The position numbers were made by a program, and so were the translations under genes. Below the pieces are notes generated by a model, which did no database searches, was not told the origin of the DNA, and worked only from the letters and a program-made list of their open reading frames with translations. Positions 1 to 6,326 of a DNA stretch of 22,306 nucleotides are shown one piece after another. This DNA is from Methanolinea sp. UBA277 (GTDB lineage: Archaea > Halobacteriota > Methanomicrobia > Methanomicrobiales > Methanospirillaceae). The stretch spans positions 1-22,306 of the forward strand of contig DANP01000005.1 in NCBI GenBank assembly GCA_002499905.1, read 5' to 3'. Position 1 is the first letter of the stretch. Every line of letters starts with the position of its first letter.

Positions 1-749
1 TTTTCTTCCTGTGCAATGGAGAGATCAAATGAGGTTGCTCCTGTATTCGGGCTGACCGGAGCCGGATCCGGTGAAATGGAGAGACTGCCGGTCAACACCC
101 CGCGATTACCTGCCGATGACGGTTGTGATAAAAATTTCAGGATTTCCTGTTCCCTGTTTATTGGCAGCGGCGTGCCTGCACTTCCGGGACTCCCGGCTGC
201 CGAGACCGCCTGCTGGACAGGGGGGGCAATACCGGTAACCTGGATGAATGCCGGCTTCGATACGGTTCTTGATTCCGTAACCCACATGGCATAATCAAGG
301 TAATTCCGGGTGACGGTGAGGGTCACGGTGTAGGAACCCGGGGCCGTGTAGGTGTGGACCGGGTTCTGCTCGGTCGATGTCCCCCCGTCGCCGAAGTCCC
401 AGGACCATTCGTCAGGCTCCCCGAACGACCAGTCTTCGAACAGCACGGTAAGCGAGGCAGGACCGGACTGGATATTCGCCGAGAAATCTGCCGAGAAGTA
501 GTCCGGCCGGAGCGGCGGCCATGTCCTGCAAGTGGTATTGAAGGGGCAGCTGCAGCAGAGCGGGTAGGTCAGGTTGGTGAAGTTGAAGCCGAACGGGCAG
601 CTGCAGATCAGGGGGTAGTAATCCAGGTAATTACAGGGGCAGGAGGGGGAACCCGCACAGGGGCAGGCGTCATCGGCTGATACCGGGATGCATACCAGGA
701 GACAGCAGAGCATCCCGGCGATGAAGAATGAAGGTATCCATCTGTCCAT
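1..749 (-). CDS. Secreted Cys-rich PKD-domain protein, partial (C-terminus outside window)
   Basis: The minus frame stays open from an ATG at 749-747 to the window edge, giving 249 residues without a stop. Residues 1-25 form a signal peptide with the likely cut after PVSA. Residues 28-74 are very rich in cysteine and contain a short internal repeat (PLICSCPF near 46-53, PLCCSCPF near 63-70). Residues about 84-172 form one PKD domain, with the typical WDFGDG (117-122) and HTY..PGSYTVTLTV (132-146). After that the chain is Pro/Ser/Gly-rich and looks like a linker. PKD domains are common in extracellular adhesive or surface proteins of methanogens, so an exported surface role is likely, but no enzymatic domain is visible in this part. 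The start is supported by a TATA box about 35 nt upstream, which implies a very short leader. Confidence 0.85.
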   Translation of the reverse strand, partial: MDRWIPSFFIAGMLCCLLVCIPVSADDACPCAGSPSCPCNYLDYYPLICSCPFGFNFTNLTYPLCCSCPFNTTCRTWPPLRPDYFSADFSANIQSGPASLTVLFEDWSFGEPDEWSWDFGDGGTSTEQNPVHTYTAPGSYTVTLTVTRNYLDYAMWVTESRTVSKPAFIQVTGIAPPVQQAVSAAGSPGSAGTPLPINREQEILKFLSQPSSAGNRGVLTGSLSISPDPAPVSPNTGATSFDLSIAQEE

Positions 750-779
750 ACGAATCACTGTATGTTCATTAGGTCACGG

Positions 780-790
780 ATAAATATATA
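780..790 (-). promoter_or_regulatory. TATA box of the PKD-protein gene
   Basis: On the minus strand the sequence reads TATATATTTA. Transcription would begin about 25 nt downstream, near 758, roughly 10 nt before the ATG at 749. The mRNA is therefore almost leaderless, which fits the lack of a clear Shine-Dalgarno site. Confidence 0.55.
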
Positions 791-860
791 CGCTCTTCCG
801 GATTGATCGGGTTCTTCCCATCTGCCATTCTGTCGGCCTGAGCGGATGGTCTGAAAGAAG

Positions 861-870
861 GTTATATATA
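861..870 (+). promoter_or_regulatory. TATA box of the HEAT-repeat gene
   Basis: GTTATATATA on the plus strand predicts a start of transcription near 892. That leaves a leader of about 40 nt before the favoured ATG at 934. It stands back to back with the minus-strand PKD promoter, so 750-933 is a divergent promoter region. Confidence 0.5.
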
Positions 871-933
871 CATCATGATTTATCATGCTCTTTGTTAGCA
901 TGCTCCAGAGTGACAGGGGCGGAGATGTCAGCA

Positions 934-1224
934 ATGGATACAACGGATATTGATGAACTGGTGTCGCTCCTCTCGCACCAGGATACGGAGACCCGGTGGA
1001 GAGCGGCGTCTGCCCTGGGAGCATGCGGCGATGCCGCACTGGAACCTCTCCTGAAGAAAGTGTATGATGATGATCCCAATGTCAGGGTGCTCTCCATCTG
1101 GGCGCTGGGAAAATCAGGGAATCCGCAAGCCGCCTGGCACCTCGAGCGGTTCGTGCGTGATGAAAATTTCCTCATCGCCATGGCCAGTGAAGGGGCAATC
1201 AGCCGCCTGTCACGGAAAGCCTGA
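934..1224 (+). CDS. Small HEAT-repeat (PBS-lyase-like) protein
   Basis: The product is 96 residues from the ATG at 934. That start is preferred because GGAG lies at 921-924, nine bases upstream. An in-frame ATG at 925 touches that GGAG directly, and one at 892 lies at the predicted transcription start. The protein holds about two and a half helical HEAT units with the usual pattern of D..RW.A..ALG followed by a second D.NVR.LSIWALG. Such repeats bind proteins and occur in methanogens as stand-alone small proteins or phycobilisome-lyase-like domains. No catalytic residue or membrane segment is seen, so the partner is unknown. It is convergent with the secreted-family gene at 1253-2149, sharing a bidirectional terminator, and divergent from the PKD gene. 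Confidence 0.8.
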   Translation: MDTTDIDELVSLLSHQDTETRWRAASALGACGDAALEPLLKKVYDDDPNVRVLSIWALGKSGNPQAAWHLERFVRDENFLIAMASEGAISRLSRKA

Positions 1225-1252
1225 AAAAATCATTTTTTAAAAAAAATGGTAA
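1225..1252. terminator. Shared bidirectional A/T-run terminator
   Basis: Between two convergent stops (1224 plus, 1253 minus) there is a T6 run in the plus direction (about 1232-1237), and the adjacent A8 run is a T8 run on the minus strand. Archaeal intrinsic termination depends mainly on T tracts, so 28 nt can serve both genes. Confidence 0.6.
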
Positions 1253-2149
1253 TTACCGGATAACCCCGGACTCGTATGATACCAGGTACTGGAAGAGCGA
1301 GACATCGCCGATGGCAGTCCGTTCTTCTTCGAAGGTGATCTGCTGGGCGGCGATGGGCGCTCCGGGACAGGTGCTTCCGCCTTCAGTACTGTGGATCTGA
1401 GTATAGGCAGATACCAGGCCGATGGACGGGGTTGTTTCAAGCTCGGCAACCCGGATGCGGTAATCAGCCCGGGCCGGGTCGTCAATGACCGGGACCGGTG
1501 TCCAGTACCCGGGATCTCCGGCGGGGTTGATGTTCCTGATGCCCGCCGAGGTGGATGCGGAAACCACGCTCATGTCAATGGCGCTTCCCGCTTCAAACCT
1601 GTTGCAGAACATGGGAATGCATTCGTGGATACCCGGAAGGAACGGACAAATGGCCCCGCCATCGGATCGGATAGCATTCCCGACATTGAACATGCTCATG
1701 TCCTCGGTCGAGTAGAGCCTTCCCACATCATCGGCAACAAAGGTGACCTGCCGTACATTCTCCACGTTCGGGTTCGGACCAAGCTGAACGCTCGTATCGA
1801 TGGAACTCTCCTTCCGGTAATCGATGCTTCCCATGACCGCTTGGGTATTTTCCGAATACGCTACGTGGGACTGGACTTCCCCGCCGGGGTTCAGCGGTGG
1901 TTCGGGCTCGATGATCGGTTCAGGCGGAAAATTGCGGTAGACCAGATTTGCACCAAGGATCTCACTCGAGATCCCCCACTGGAGCTCAACCCGCTGGGAC
2001 ATTATTCCCGTGGCAATCAGGTTTGTTGATACCCCGATCCCCTGGGTCTCGGCAGGCTCAGGGGGGAGCACATCTCCGGATACGGGCATCGTGATGCAGA
2101 GGGTGAGTAGAATCAGAATTGCACATGTAATCCAGCCATATCTTCTCAA
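1253..2149 (-). CDS. Divergent, isolated member of the secreted array family
   Basis: This 298-residue secreted protein is a distant paralogue of the tandem family at 13945-22306. The start chosen is TTG at 2149. A strong GGAGG lies seven bases upstream, and the resulting N-terminus (MRRYGWITC..., hydrophobic core, cut near PVSG) matches the signal peptides of the paralogues. The upstream ATG at 2194 lies close to the TATA box and would precede the predicted transcript start. Shared family marks are PAETQGI near the mature N-terminus, a YSENTQ segment in place of YTEDTQ, ICPF and FCNR.EAGSAIDM, VAELE..PSIGL.SAY, and the ending YESGVIR. It differs in a longer first third with a Pro-rich stretch (PPEPIIEPEPPLNPGG), extra cysteines (HECIP, STCPG) and a longer segment before the RVAEL motif. 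The function is unknown; export is likely. Confidence 0.85.
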   Translation of the reverse strand: MRRYGWITCAILILLTLCITMPVSGDVLPPEPAETQGIGVSTNLIATGIMSQRVELQWGISSEILGANLVYRNFPPEPIIEPEPPLNPGGEVQSHVAYSENTQAVMGSIDYRKESSIDTSVQLGPNPNVENVRQVTFVADDVGRLYSTEDMSMFNVGNAIRSDGGAICPFLPGIHECIPMFCNRFEAGSAIDMSVVSASTSAGIRNINPAGDPGYWTPVPVIDDPARADYRIRVAELETTPSIGLVSAYTQIHSTEGGSTCPGAPIAAQQITFEEERTAIGDVSLFQYLVSYESGVIR

Positions 2150-2191
2150 CAATTCACCTCCGGGTGGACGGTATGCAAGAGTTTGGTGAGT

Positions 2192-2203
2192 CAATATTTA
2201 TAC
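2192..2203 (-). promoter_or_regulatory. TATA box of the divergent secreted-family gene
   Basis: The minus strand reads GTATAAATATTG. A start near 2171 gives a leader of about 22 nt that carries the GGAGG site for the TTG start. Unlike the array copies, there is no ATGCTGA-type hairpin at the start of this transcript. Confidence 0.55.
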
Positions 2204-2261
2204 GTTATCTTTGGTGACGAACATTCACCATAATGCTGAAAAGGAGGGGGAAAAACAAGAA

Positions 2262-2334
2262 CGCCCAGGTCGGAATTCGAATCCGAGTCGTCGGCGTGAC
2301 AGGCCGACATGATAGGCCACTACACTACCTGGGC
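2262..2334 (-). tRNA. tRNA-Asp (anticodon GTC)
   Basis: The minus strand folds as a 73-nt cloverleaf. The acceptor stem is GCCCAGG paired with CCTGGGC, followed by discriminator G73, which is typical of tRNA-Asp. The anticodon loop is CTGTCAC (GTC) and the T-arm has the loop TTCGAAT. CCA is not encoded. No intron is present. It lies 12 nt downstream of tRNA-Tyr on the same strand and may be co-transcribed with it. Confidence 0.95.
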
Positions 2335-2346
2335 ACTCGCTGCAAG

Positions 2347-2456
2347 TGGTCCCGCCTCCCGGATTCGAACCGGGGACATCGCGGTAGCTGCGCAATTGCC
2401 TGAATACGGCAAATCATACTACAGCCGCGCACTCTACCAAGCTGAGTTAAGGCGGG
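2347..2456 (-). tRNA. tRNA-Tyr (anticodon GTA), intron-containing, CCA encoded
   Basis: The acceptor stem CCCGCCT pairs with AGGCGGG, starting with the C1-G72 pair characteristic of archaeal tRNA-Tyr, then A73 and an encoded CCA at 2349-2347. The anticodon stem is CGCGG/CCGCG and the anticodon GTA is at 2422-2420. The anticodon loop is interrupted after position 37 by a 33-nt intron; the spliced RNA is 77 nt including CCA. A weak TATA-like TTTAATA near 2488-2494 would place the transcript start a few bases upstream of the gene. Confidence 0.93.
2386..2418 (-). other. tRNA-Tyr intron with bulge-helix-bulge splice motif
   Basis: Exon and intron pair as the classic archaeal bulge-helix-bulge. 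The central 4-bp helix is CUGU:GCAG. The 3-nt bulges AGU and CUA would each be cut after the second base (AG^U and CU^A). This sets the intron as 33 nt between positions 37 and 38. The intron itself folds back through UUGCC/GGCAA around a short loop. This is a substrate for the archaeal tRNA splicing endonuclease. Confidence 0.85.
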
Positions 2457-2533
2457 ATTTGCGCTCATAATATAGGGGTAATAATGCTATTAAACATATC
2501 GATATGAAGATCCGAAACGTCGATTTCGGTCAC

Positions 2534-2545
2534 TATTTTATAATA
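2534..2545 (+). promoter_or_regulatory. TATA box of the leuA-like gene
   Basis: TATTTTATAATA predicts a transcript start near 2566, about 16 nt before the ATG at 2582. No Shine-Dalgarno site precedes that ATG, so translation may start from a short leader. Confidence 0.5.
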
Positions 2546-2581
2546 TGAGCGCGAATAACTGATGTATGACTCGCACACCAG

Positions 2582-4120
2582 ATGCGGGGGATCGTTTTCT
2601 TCACCGATAGCCAGGCAAAGTCACACGTAACTGTTTTTGACACCACCCTGAGAGACGGTGAGCAGACACCCGGTATATCATTCACCTTTGAACAGAAACT
2701 TGAAATTGCACGCCAGCTCTCCCTGCTGGGCGTCCACGCCATCGAGGCTGGTTTTCCTGCATCGTCACCGGGAGAACGGGAGACGGTGAAAGCCATCGCT
2801 GATCTCGGGCTCGACTCGGTCATCTGCGGTCTTGCACGCTCAAGGACCGAGGATGTGGAAGCCTGCCTCGACTGCGGCGTTGACATGGTCCATGTATTCA
2901 TCCCGACCTCAGAAGTCCAGCGGGTACACACCATCAAGAAAACACCGGAAGAGGTCCTTGCCATCACCGGTGAGATTGTCTCCTATGTGCGGGATCACTG
3001 TGAGCTCTGCATGTTCTCTGCCATGGACGCCACCCGGACCGGGACAGATTACCTGATCGAGGTCTTCCGGGCCGCAGCAGATGCCGGCGCGACCATCATC
3101 AATGTACCTGACACGGTGGGTGTCTATACCCCGACGGCGATGAAGAAACTCATCTCCCGGATCGTTGCCGAGGTAGACTGTCCCGTCGATGTGCACTGCC
3201 ACAACGATTTCGGTCTTGCCGTGGCCAACACCACCACCGCGGTGGAGGCGGGCGCATCGCAGATCCAGGTCACGGTGAACGGGCTCGGCGAGCGGGCAGG
3301 CAATGCCGATATCTCCCAGACGGTCATGATCCTCGAATCGATCTACGGGGTAAAGACCGGGATTAAGACCGAGCACCTCTTCGAGACCTCCCGGCTGATC
3401 TCGCGGTATTCGGGTGTCCCTGTCCCGATCACCCAGCCGGTAGTCGGAGACAATGCCTTCTCCCACGAGAGCGGCATCCACTCCCACGGTGTGATCGCCT
3501 GTGCCGCCACCTTTGAGCCGGGCATCATGACCCCGGAGATGGTCGGTCACCGGAGGAAACTCACCCTCGGCAAGCATGTCGGACGTCACGCAGTGCGACA
3601 GATGCTCTCCGATGTCCACCTCTCTCCGAGCGATACCCAGCTTGACCGGATCGTGGAGAAGGTCAAGTTCATCTCCACCAAGGGCAAGAAGGTGACCGAT
3701 GCCGACCTCTACGAAATCGCCGAGAGCGTCATGGGTGTCGGCAACGGCACCCGGGCAATCGAGCTCCAGGACATTGCCATCATGACCGGGAACCATGTGA
3801 TTCCTACGGCGAGCGTTAAGGCTCTCTACTATGGAAAGGAGCTGGTCTCGAGCAGCACGGGGAACGGCCCCGTCGATGCAGCGCTCCGGGCAATCCTTGG
3901 CATCGTCCCGGCAAAGATCCAGCTGAAAGAGTTCAATATCGAGGCCATCTCCGGGGGCTCGGATGCCATCGGCCACGTGAACATCTCGGTCGAGGATGAG
4001 CAGGGCCACGTCTTCTCGGCCAGCGGATCGGGGGACGATATCGTGCTTGCCTCCGCTGAAGCCATGATCAATGCCGTAAATCTCCTGCAGCGGATCCAGC
4101 CGGCAGAGAGAAAAGAGTAA
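2582..4120 (+). CDS. leuA: 2-isopropylmalate synthase / citramalate synthase family (LeuA-like)
   Basis: The product is 512 residues, the normal size of archaeal LeuA/CimA. These enzymes condense acetyl-CoA with 2-oxoisovalerate (leucine pathway) or pyruvate (isoleucine by the citramalate route). Residues about 14-275 are the HMGL-like TIM barrel with DTTLRDGEQTPG (20-31), the metal-binding HCHNDFG (205-211) and NGLGERAGN (233-241). A linker with HESGIHSHG (295-303) and GKHVGRHA follows. Residues about 395-506 are the allosteric LeuA dimer domain. That domain argues against the shorter homocitrate synthase AksA. The choice between 2-isopropylmalate and citramalate as product cannot be settled by eye; the gene symbol is the likelier option. 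The gene is monocistronic and converges on the prefoldin gene with only 7 nt between the two stops. Confidence 0.88.
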   Translation: MRGIVFFTDSQAKSHVTVFDTTLRDGEQTPGISFTFEQKLEIARQLSLLGVHAIEAGFPASSPGERETVKAIADLGLDSVICGLARSRTEDVEACLDCGVDMVHVFIPTSEVQRVHTIKKTPEEVLAITGEIVSYVRDHCELCMFSAMDATRTGTDYLIEVFRAAADAGATIINVPDTVGVYTPTAMKKLISRIVAEVDCPVDVHCHNDFGLAVANTTTAVEAGASQIQVTVNGLGERAGNADISQTVMILESIYGVKTGIKTEHLFETSRLISRYSGVPVPITQPVVGDNAFSHESGIHSHGVIACAATFEPGIMTPEMVGHRRKLTLGKHVGRHAVRQMLSDVHLSPSDTQLDRIVEKVKFISTKGKKVTDADLYEIAESVMGVGNGTRAIELQDIAIMTGNHVIPTASVKALYYGKELVSSSTGNGPVDAALRAILGIVPAKIQLKEFNIEAISGGSDAIGHVNISVEDEQGHVFSASGSGDDIVLASAEAMINAVNLLQRIQPAERKE

Positions 4121-4128
4121 TTTTTTTT
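4121..4128 (+). terminator. T-run terminator of the leuA-like gene
   Basis: A T8 tract begins one base after the TAA stop and touches the stop codon of the convergent prefoldin gene. The arrangement is very compact. Confidence 0.5.
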
Positions 4129-4490
4129 CAGGAGGCGCTCTGGGTTTTCCCCTCGAGTGCCTGCTTGATCTGAGCCTGGAGCTGCTCAAATTTTCCGGAG
4201 AGCATGCCTTCCTGTTTCTCCAGTGACTTGATCCTGAGCTCGAGGGTCTCGATCTTCTCGGTCAGGTTCTTGAGCACGTCTTCCTTTTTCTTCTCCATCA
4301 TGACCGTGCCCACGCTCATGAAGACCGGGGCATCATCAGGAACATCATTCAGTTCCTCGGTCGCCCGTTTTGCCTCACGGACTGCCATCTCATACTGTGC
4401 CTTCTGGGCGCCGATGGTCTGCATCTGCTGCTGCATCTGCTGCAGCATGGCGATCTGATTCTGGATTTTTGGTGACAGTGCACTGCTCAT
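4128..4490 (-). CDS. pfdB: Prefoldin beta subunit
   Basis: This is a 120-residue subunit of the hexameric archaeal prefoldin, which captures unfolded proteins and passes them to the thermosome. It has two long coiled-coil helices (residues about 5-50 and 70-115, full of Q, E, K and L heptads) joined by a short beta-hairpin segment (VPDDAPVFMSVGTVMM). This is the usual prefoldin layout. The ATG at 4490 is chosen because GGAG lies eight bases upstream and the N-terminus (SPKIQNQIAMLQQMQQQ) matches the family; upstream in-frame codons would only extend into Pcc1. It is the last gene of the superoperon, and its start overlaps the Pcc1 stop as ATGA. Confidence 0.93.
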   Translation of the reverse strand: MSSALSPKIQNQIAMLQQMQQQMQTIGAQKAQYEMAVREAKRATEELNDVPDDAPVFMSVGTVMMEKKKEDVLKNLTEKIETLELRIKSLEKQEGMLSGKFEQLQAQIKQALEGKTQSAS

Positions 4491-4744
4491 GGATTTGTCT
4501 CCTGATTGATAGCGAGATCCTGCATCTCCTGGGCCACGGAAATCAGCCGGAGCCACATATTGAGCGAGGCCCGGAGCGCCGCAACATCCTCTGCATGGAC
4601 CTTCAGCACCAGGGTGCCCGGCCCTTCAAGCAGGCATTCGGCCCGGGAACGGGGATTGACCTCGGCCTCCATCTCGGGGCTGACCGCCCGGAAGAGCGCT
4701 TCGGCCTGGTCCGACCTGAACCTGAAGAGCGCCTCATGCCTCAT
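4487..4744 (-). CDS. pcc1: KEOPS complex subunit Pcc1
   Basis: At 85 residues this has the size and fold of Pcc1, the small dimerising subunit of KEOPS, which makes t6A at position 37 of ANN-decoding tRNAs. Visible family features are the ferredoxin-like alternation, AEVNPRSRAECLLEGPGTLVLKVHAEDVAALRASLN and a C-terminal helix with WLRLISVAQEM. It overlaps the Brix-domain gene upstream by 11 nt and the prefoldin gene downstream by 4 nt, so it is translationally coupled in the operon. The position between Brix and pfdB is the conserved archaeal order, which strengthens an assignment that would be modest from such a short sequence. Confidence 0.85.
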   Translation of the reverse strand: MRHEALFRFRSDQAEALFRAVSPEMEAEVNPRSRAECLLEGPGTLVLKVHAEDVAALRASLNMWLRLISVAQEMQDLAINQETNP

Positions 4745-5141
4745 GGATCATCAGTCGAAGCAGGTAGCGGCGTTTCCTGGTGCCGTCAAAGAGGCACCCC
4801 CTCCCGCCTGTTTCCGACAATTTCACCGGTATATATGGTGCCAGTCGCTCATAAATAGATGGGTCATCGATCAGGATCCCCGGCAGACGTTCACCGGACC
4901 GCTCCACCATGCTCCATGCCGGAATCCTGATATCTGCGACAAGCGTGCCATGGTCCGAGAGCTGGAGAGAGAACTCTTTTCCCCGGGATGAGAAAATGAA
5001 AAAAACGGGATCGAGTGAGTCTATATCAGGGAGGCCCATTTTCCCCCGCAGGATATAGGGGCAGTCTGCCGCAAACGCGAAGTCCTTGGCAAGCGACCGG
5101 AGTTCAGGGACGGGTTTACGGGACGTGGTGACGATGGTCAT
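4734..5141 (-). CDS. Brix-domain ribosome biogenesis protein (Imp4-like)
   Basis: The product is 135 residues and corresponds to the compact archaeal Brix domain, related to eukaryotic Imp4/Brx1, which binds pre-rRNA during subunit assembly. The N-terminus MTIVTTSRKPVPELRSLAKDF followed by YILRGKMGL is the family signature for the first beta-alpha-beta unit. The middle segment (FIFSSRGKEFSLQLSDHG) and the C-terminal strand with RKRRYLLRLMI complete it. The start ATG overlaps the stop of rpo12 (ATGA at 5141-5138). Archaeal members are often annotated as probable Brix-domain proteins without experimental proof, so the precise assembly step is inferred. Confidence 0.87.
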   Translation of the reverse strand: MTIVTTSRKPVPELRSLAKDFAFAADCPYILRGKMGLPDIDSLDPVFFIFSSRGKEFSLQLSDHGTLVADIRIPAWSMVERSGERLPGILIDDPSIYERLAPYIPVKLSETGGRGCLFDGTRKRRYLLRLMIHEA

Positions 5142-5272
5142 CGAGCATGTAACTCTTTGATCCCGGCACCACGTTCCTTGAAGAGGATCCGGTGCCCGCA
5201 GTAGGGGCAGCGGACATTGACATCAATCTCGACTCTGGACTTGCACCGGGCGCACTTGTAGGACCCTGCCAC
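5138..5272 (-). CDS. rpo12: DNA-directed RNA polymerase subunit P (Rpo12)
   Basis: This 44-residue protein starts at GTG 5272, five bases after the eL43 stop. That start gives the family N-terminus MAGSYKCARC; the longer open frame upstream only reads through the ribosomal gene. It carries the zinc ribbon C..C (residues 7 and 10) and C..C (22 and 25), followed by GHRILFKER, which is diagnostic for Rpb12/Rpo12. The subunit helps assemble the D-L-N-P platform of archaeal RNA polymerase and takes part in open-complex formation. GAGGT lies about nine bases upstream as a ribosome binding site, inside the end of the eL43 gene. Confidence 0.93.
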   Translation of the reverse strand: MAGSYKCARCKSRVEIDVNVRCPYCGHRILFKERGAGIKELHAR

Positions 5273-5277
5273 TCCGC

Positions 5278-5568
5278 TCAGACCTCCTTGCCGAGAGCGC
5301 GATCGATGGTGCGAAGCGCGATGCGGAGCTGCGGGGTCTGGGGCTGGTATGCACCTCCGGCGAACCTGAAGCCGCACTTCCTGCAGCCCCAGATGCCGGT
5401 TCCCTCCCTCCTGACTGCAACGGTGTCACATCGCGGGCAGCGGTGGGCTGCCCTGGAGATCTTCTCAGTTTCGTTCACCCGTTTCCGGACGAACCTGCCG
5501 TACCTCGGGCCGAAACGTCCGGCGCTTCCTGAAACTCTTCCCTTTGCCTTGTGCGTTTTCCGTGCCAT
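5278..5568 (-). CDS. rpl37ae: 50S ribosomal protein eL43 (L37Ae)
   Basis: At 96 residues this is the archaeal L37Ae, a large-subunit protein with one zinc ribbon. C44 and C47 (RCPRC) and C62 and C65 (GCRKC) are the four zinc ligands. The basic N-terminus MARKTHKAKGRVSGSAGRFGPRYG is typical. The gene precedes rpo12 with a 5-nt gap. Upstream, a 44-nt gap separates it from SBDS; this is where rrp4, rrp41 and rrp42 stand in many other archaea. No separate promoter is obvious in the 44 nt. Confidence 0.95.
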   Translation of the reverse strand: MARKTHKAKGRVSGSAGRFGPRYGRFVRKRVNETEKISRAAHRCPRCDTVAVRREGTGIWGCRKCGFRFAGGAYQPQTPQLRIALRTIDRALGKEV

Positions 5569-5612
5569 AGAACCTGCCCCGGTTATCTGTCTCTTATTCT
5601 ATGTCCTCTCGG

Positions 5613-6317
5613 CTAATATACTTGATTGAGGATGCGCACCTCACCCTGGCCCCGGGTGACGCGGTTGACCAGGTCGTAGAACTCTCCCTGGATACCTGCC
5701 GGGATGCGGACGACACAGATCCAGGATCCGTCCTTCTGCCACTCCTCTTTATCCATCTGGGCGACAGCCTGGATTTCTCCGTAGGCCTTCGAGGCGAAAT
5801 CCGGCGGGACTTTCACTGCTATACGGACCTCCTCGAACCTGATGGGGAGGATAGGGCGCAGCGCTTTTACCGTCTCCTTGACCAGCTCCTCGGTGTTCTT
5901 GTACAGGTCAATATTGACCCGGGCCTCGTCCATCGCCATCTCGATCCGCTGGGGCGGATGGGGAAGGCCGGTCTGGGGATTGACCGCGTTCCGGGCGATG
6001 AAGGTGATGACCTGCTTTCTCTTCTCGGCAATCATGTGCCGGCGCTGCTCAGCCGTGAGGTGGATCTCCCCCTTCCGGATGATTCGGTCCGCCGCGGCAG
6101 CAAAGTCAGTCGTGGCGAAGACTTTGGTCAGCGCCTCCTCCGATGACCGGGTTCCGCGGGAGGAATTCTCAAAGATGGAGAGAGCAGCCACCATATCCTC
6201 GAGATCGATCTTCTCGCCCTGGCGGTACCTGACCGCCAGGTCGGGATCGACCAGCAGTTCAAACTTTTCTCCATGGCTCTCGAGCCGTGCCACCACTGCT
6301 TTCTCGAGGGGTATCAT
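5613..6317 (-). CDS. Ribosome assembly factor SBDS
   Basis: The protein is 234 residues, the usual archaeal SBDS length. SBDS, with EF-2-like GTPases, releases the anti-association factor aIF6 from nascent large subunits. Domain I (residues about 1-90) holds the FYSH fold with KFELLVDPDLAVRYRQGEKIDLEDM. Domain II includes EQRRHMIAEKRKQVITFIARNAVNPQTGLPHPPQRIE. Domain III (about 160-234) is the ferredoxin-like end with LPIRFEEVRIAVKVPPDFASKAYG. The gap to psmA is 9 nt and contains GGGTGAGGG just ahead of the ATG, giving a strong site for independent initiation within the operon. Confidence 0.96.
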   Translation of the reverse strand: MIPLEKAVVARLESHGEKFELLVDPDLAVRYRQGEKIDLEDMVAALSIFENSSRGTRSSEEALTKVFATTDFAAAADRIIRKGEIHLTAEQRRHMIAEKRKQVITFIARNAVNPQTGLPHPPQRIEMAMDEARVNIDLYKNTEELVKETVKALRPILPIRFEEVRIAVKVPPDFASKAYGEIQAVAQMDKEEWQKDGSWICVVRIPAGIQGEFYDLVNRVTRGQGEVRILNQVY

Positions 6318-6326
6318 ACCCTCACC

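Noticed and set aside
16..680. Plus-strand open frames of about 92 and 108 codons
   Set aside because: They lie opposite the minus-strand PKD protein, which has a signal peptide, a PKD motif and a promoter. The plus frames have no recognisable motif.
2909..4189. Minus-strand open frame of 426 codons opposite the leuA-like gene
   Set aside because: It is an antisense shadow of a well-conserved enzyme in GC-rich DNA; the translation is low-complexity and has no family features.
5138..5377. 79-residue version of the Rpo12 frame
   Set aside because: The first 35 residues read through the eL43 gene out of frame. The GTG start at 5272 gives the normal 44-residue protein.
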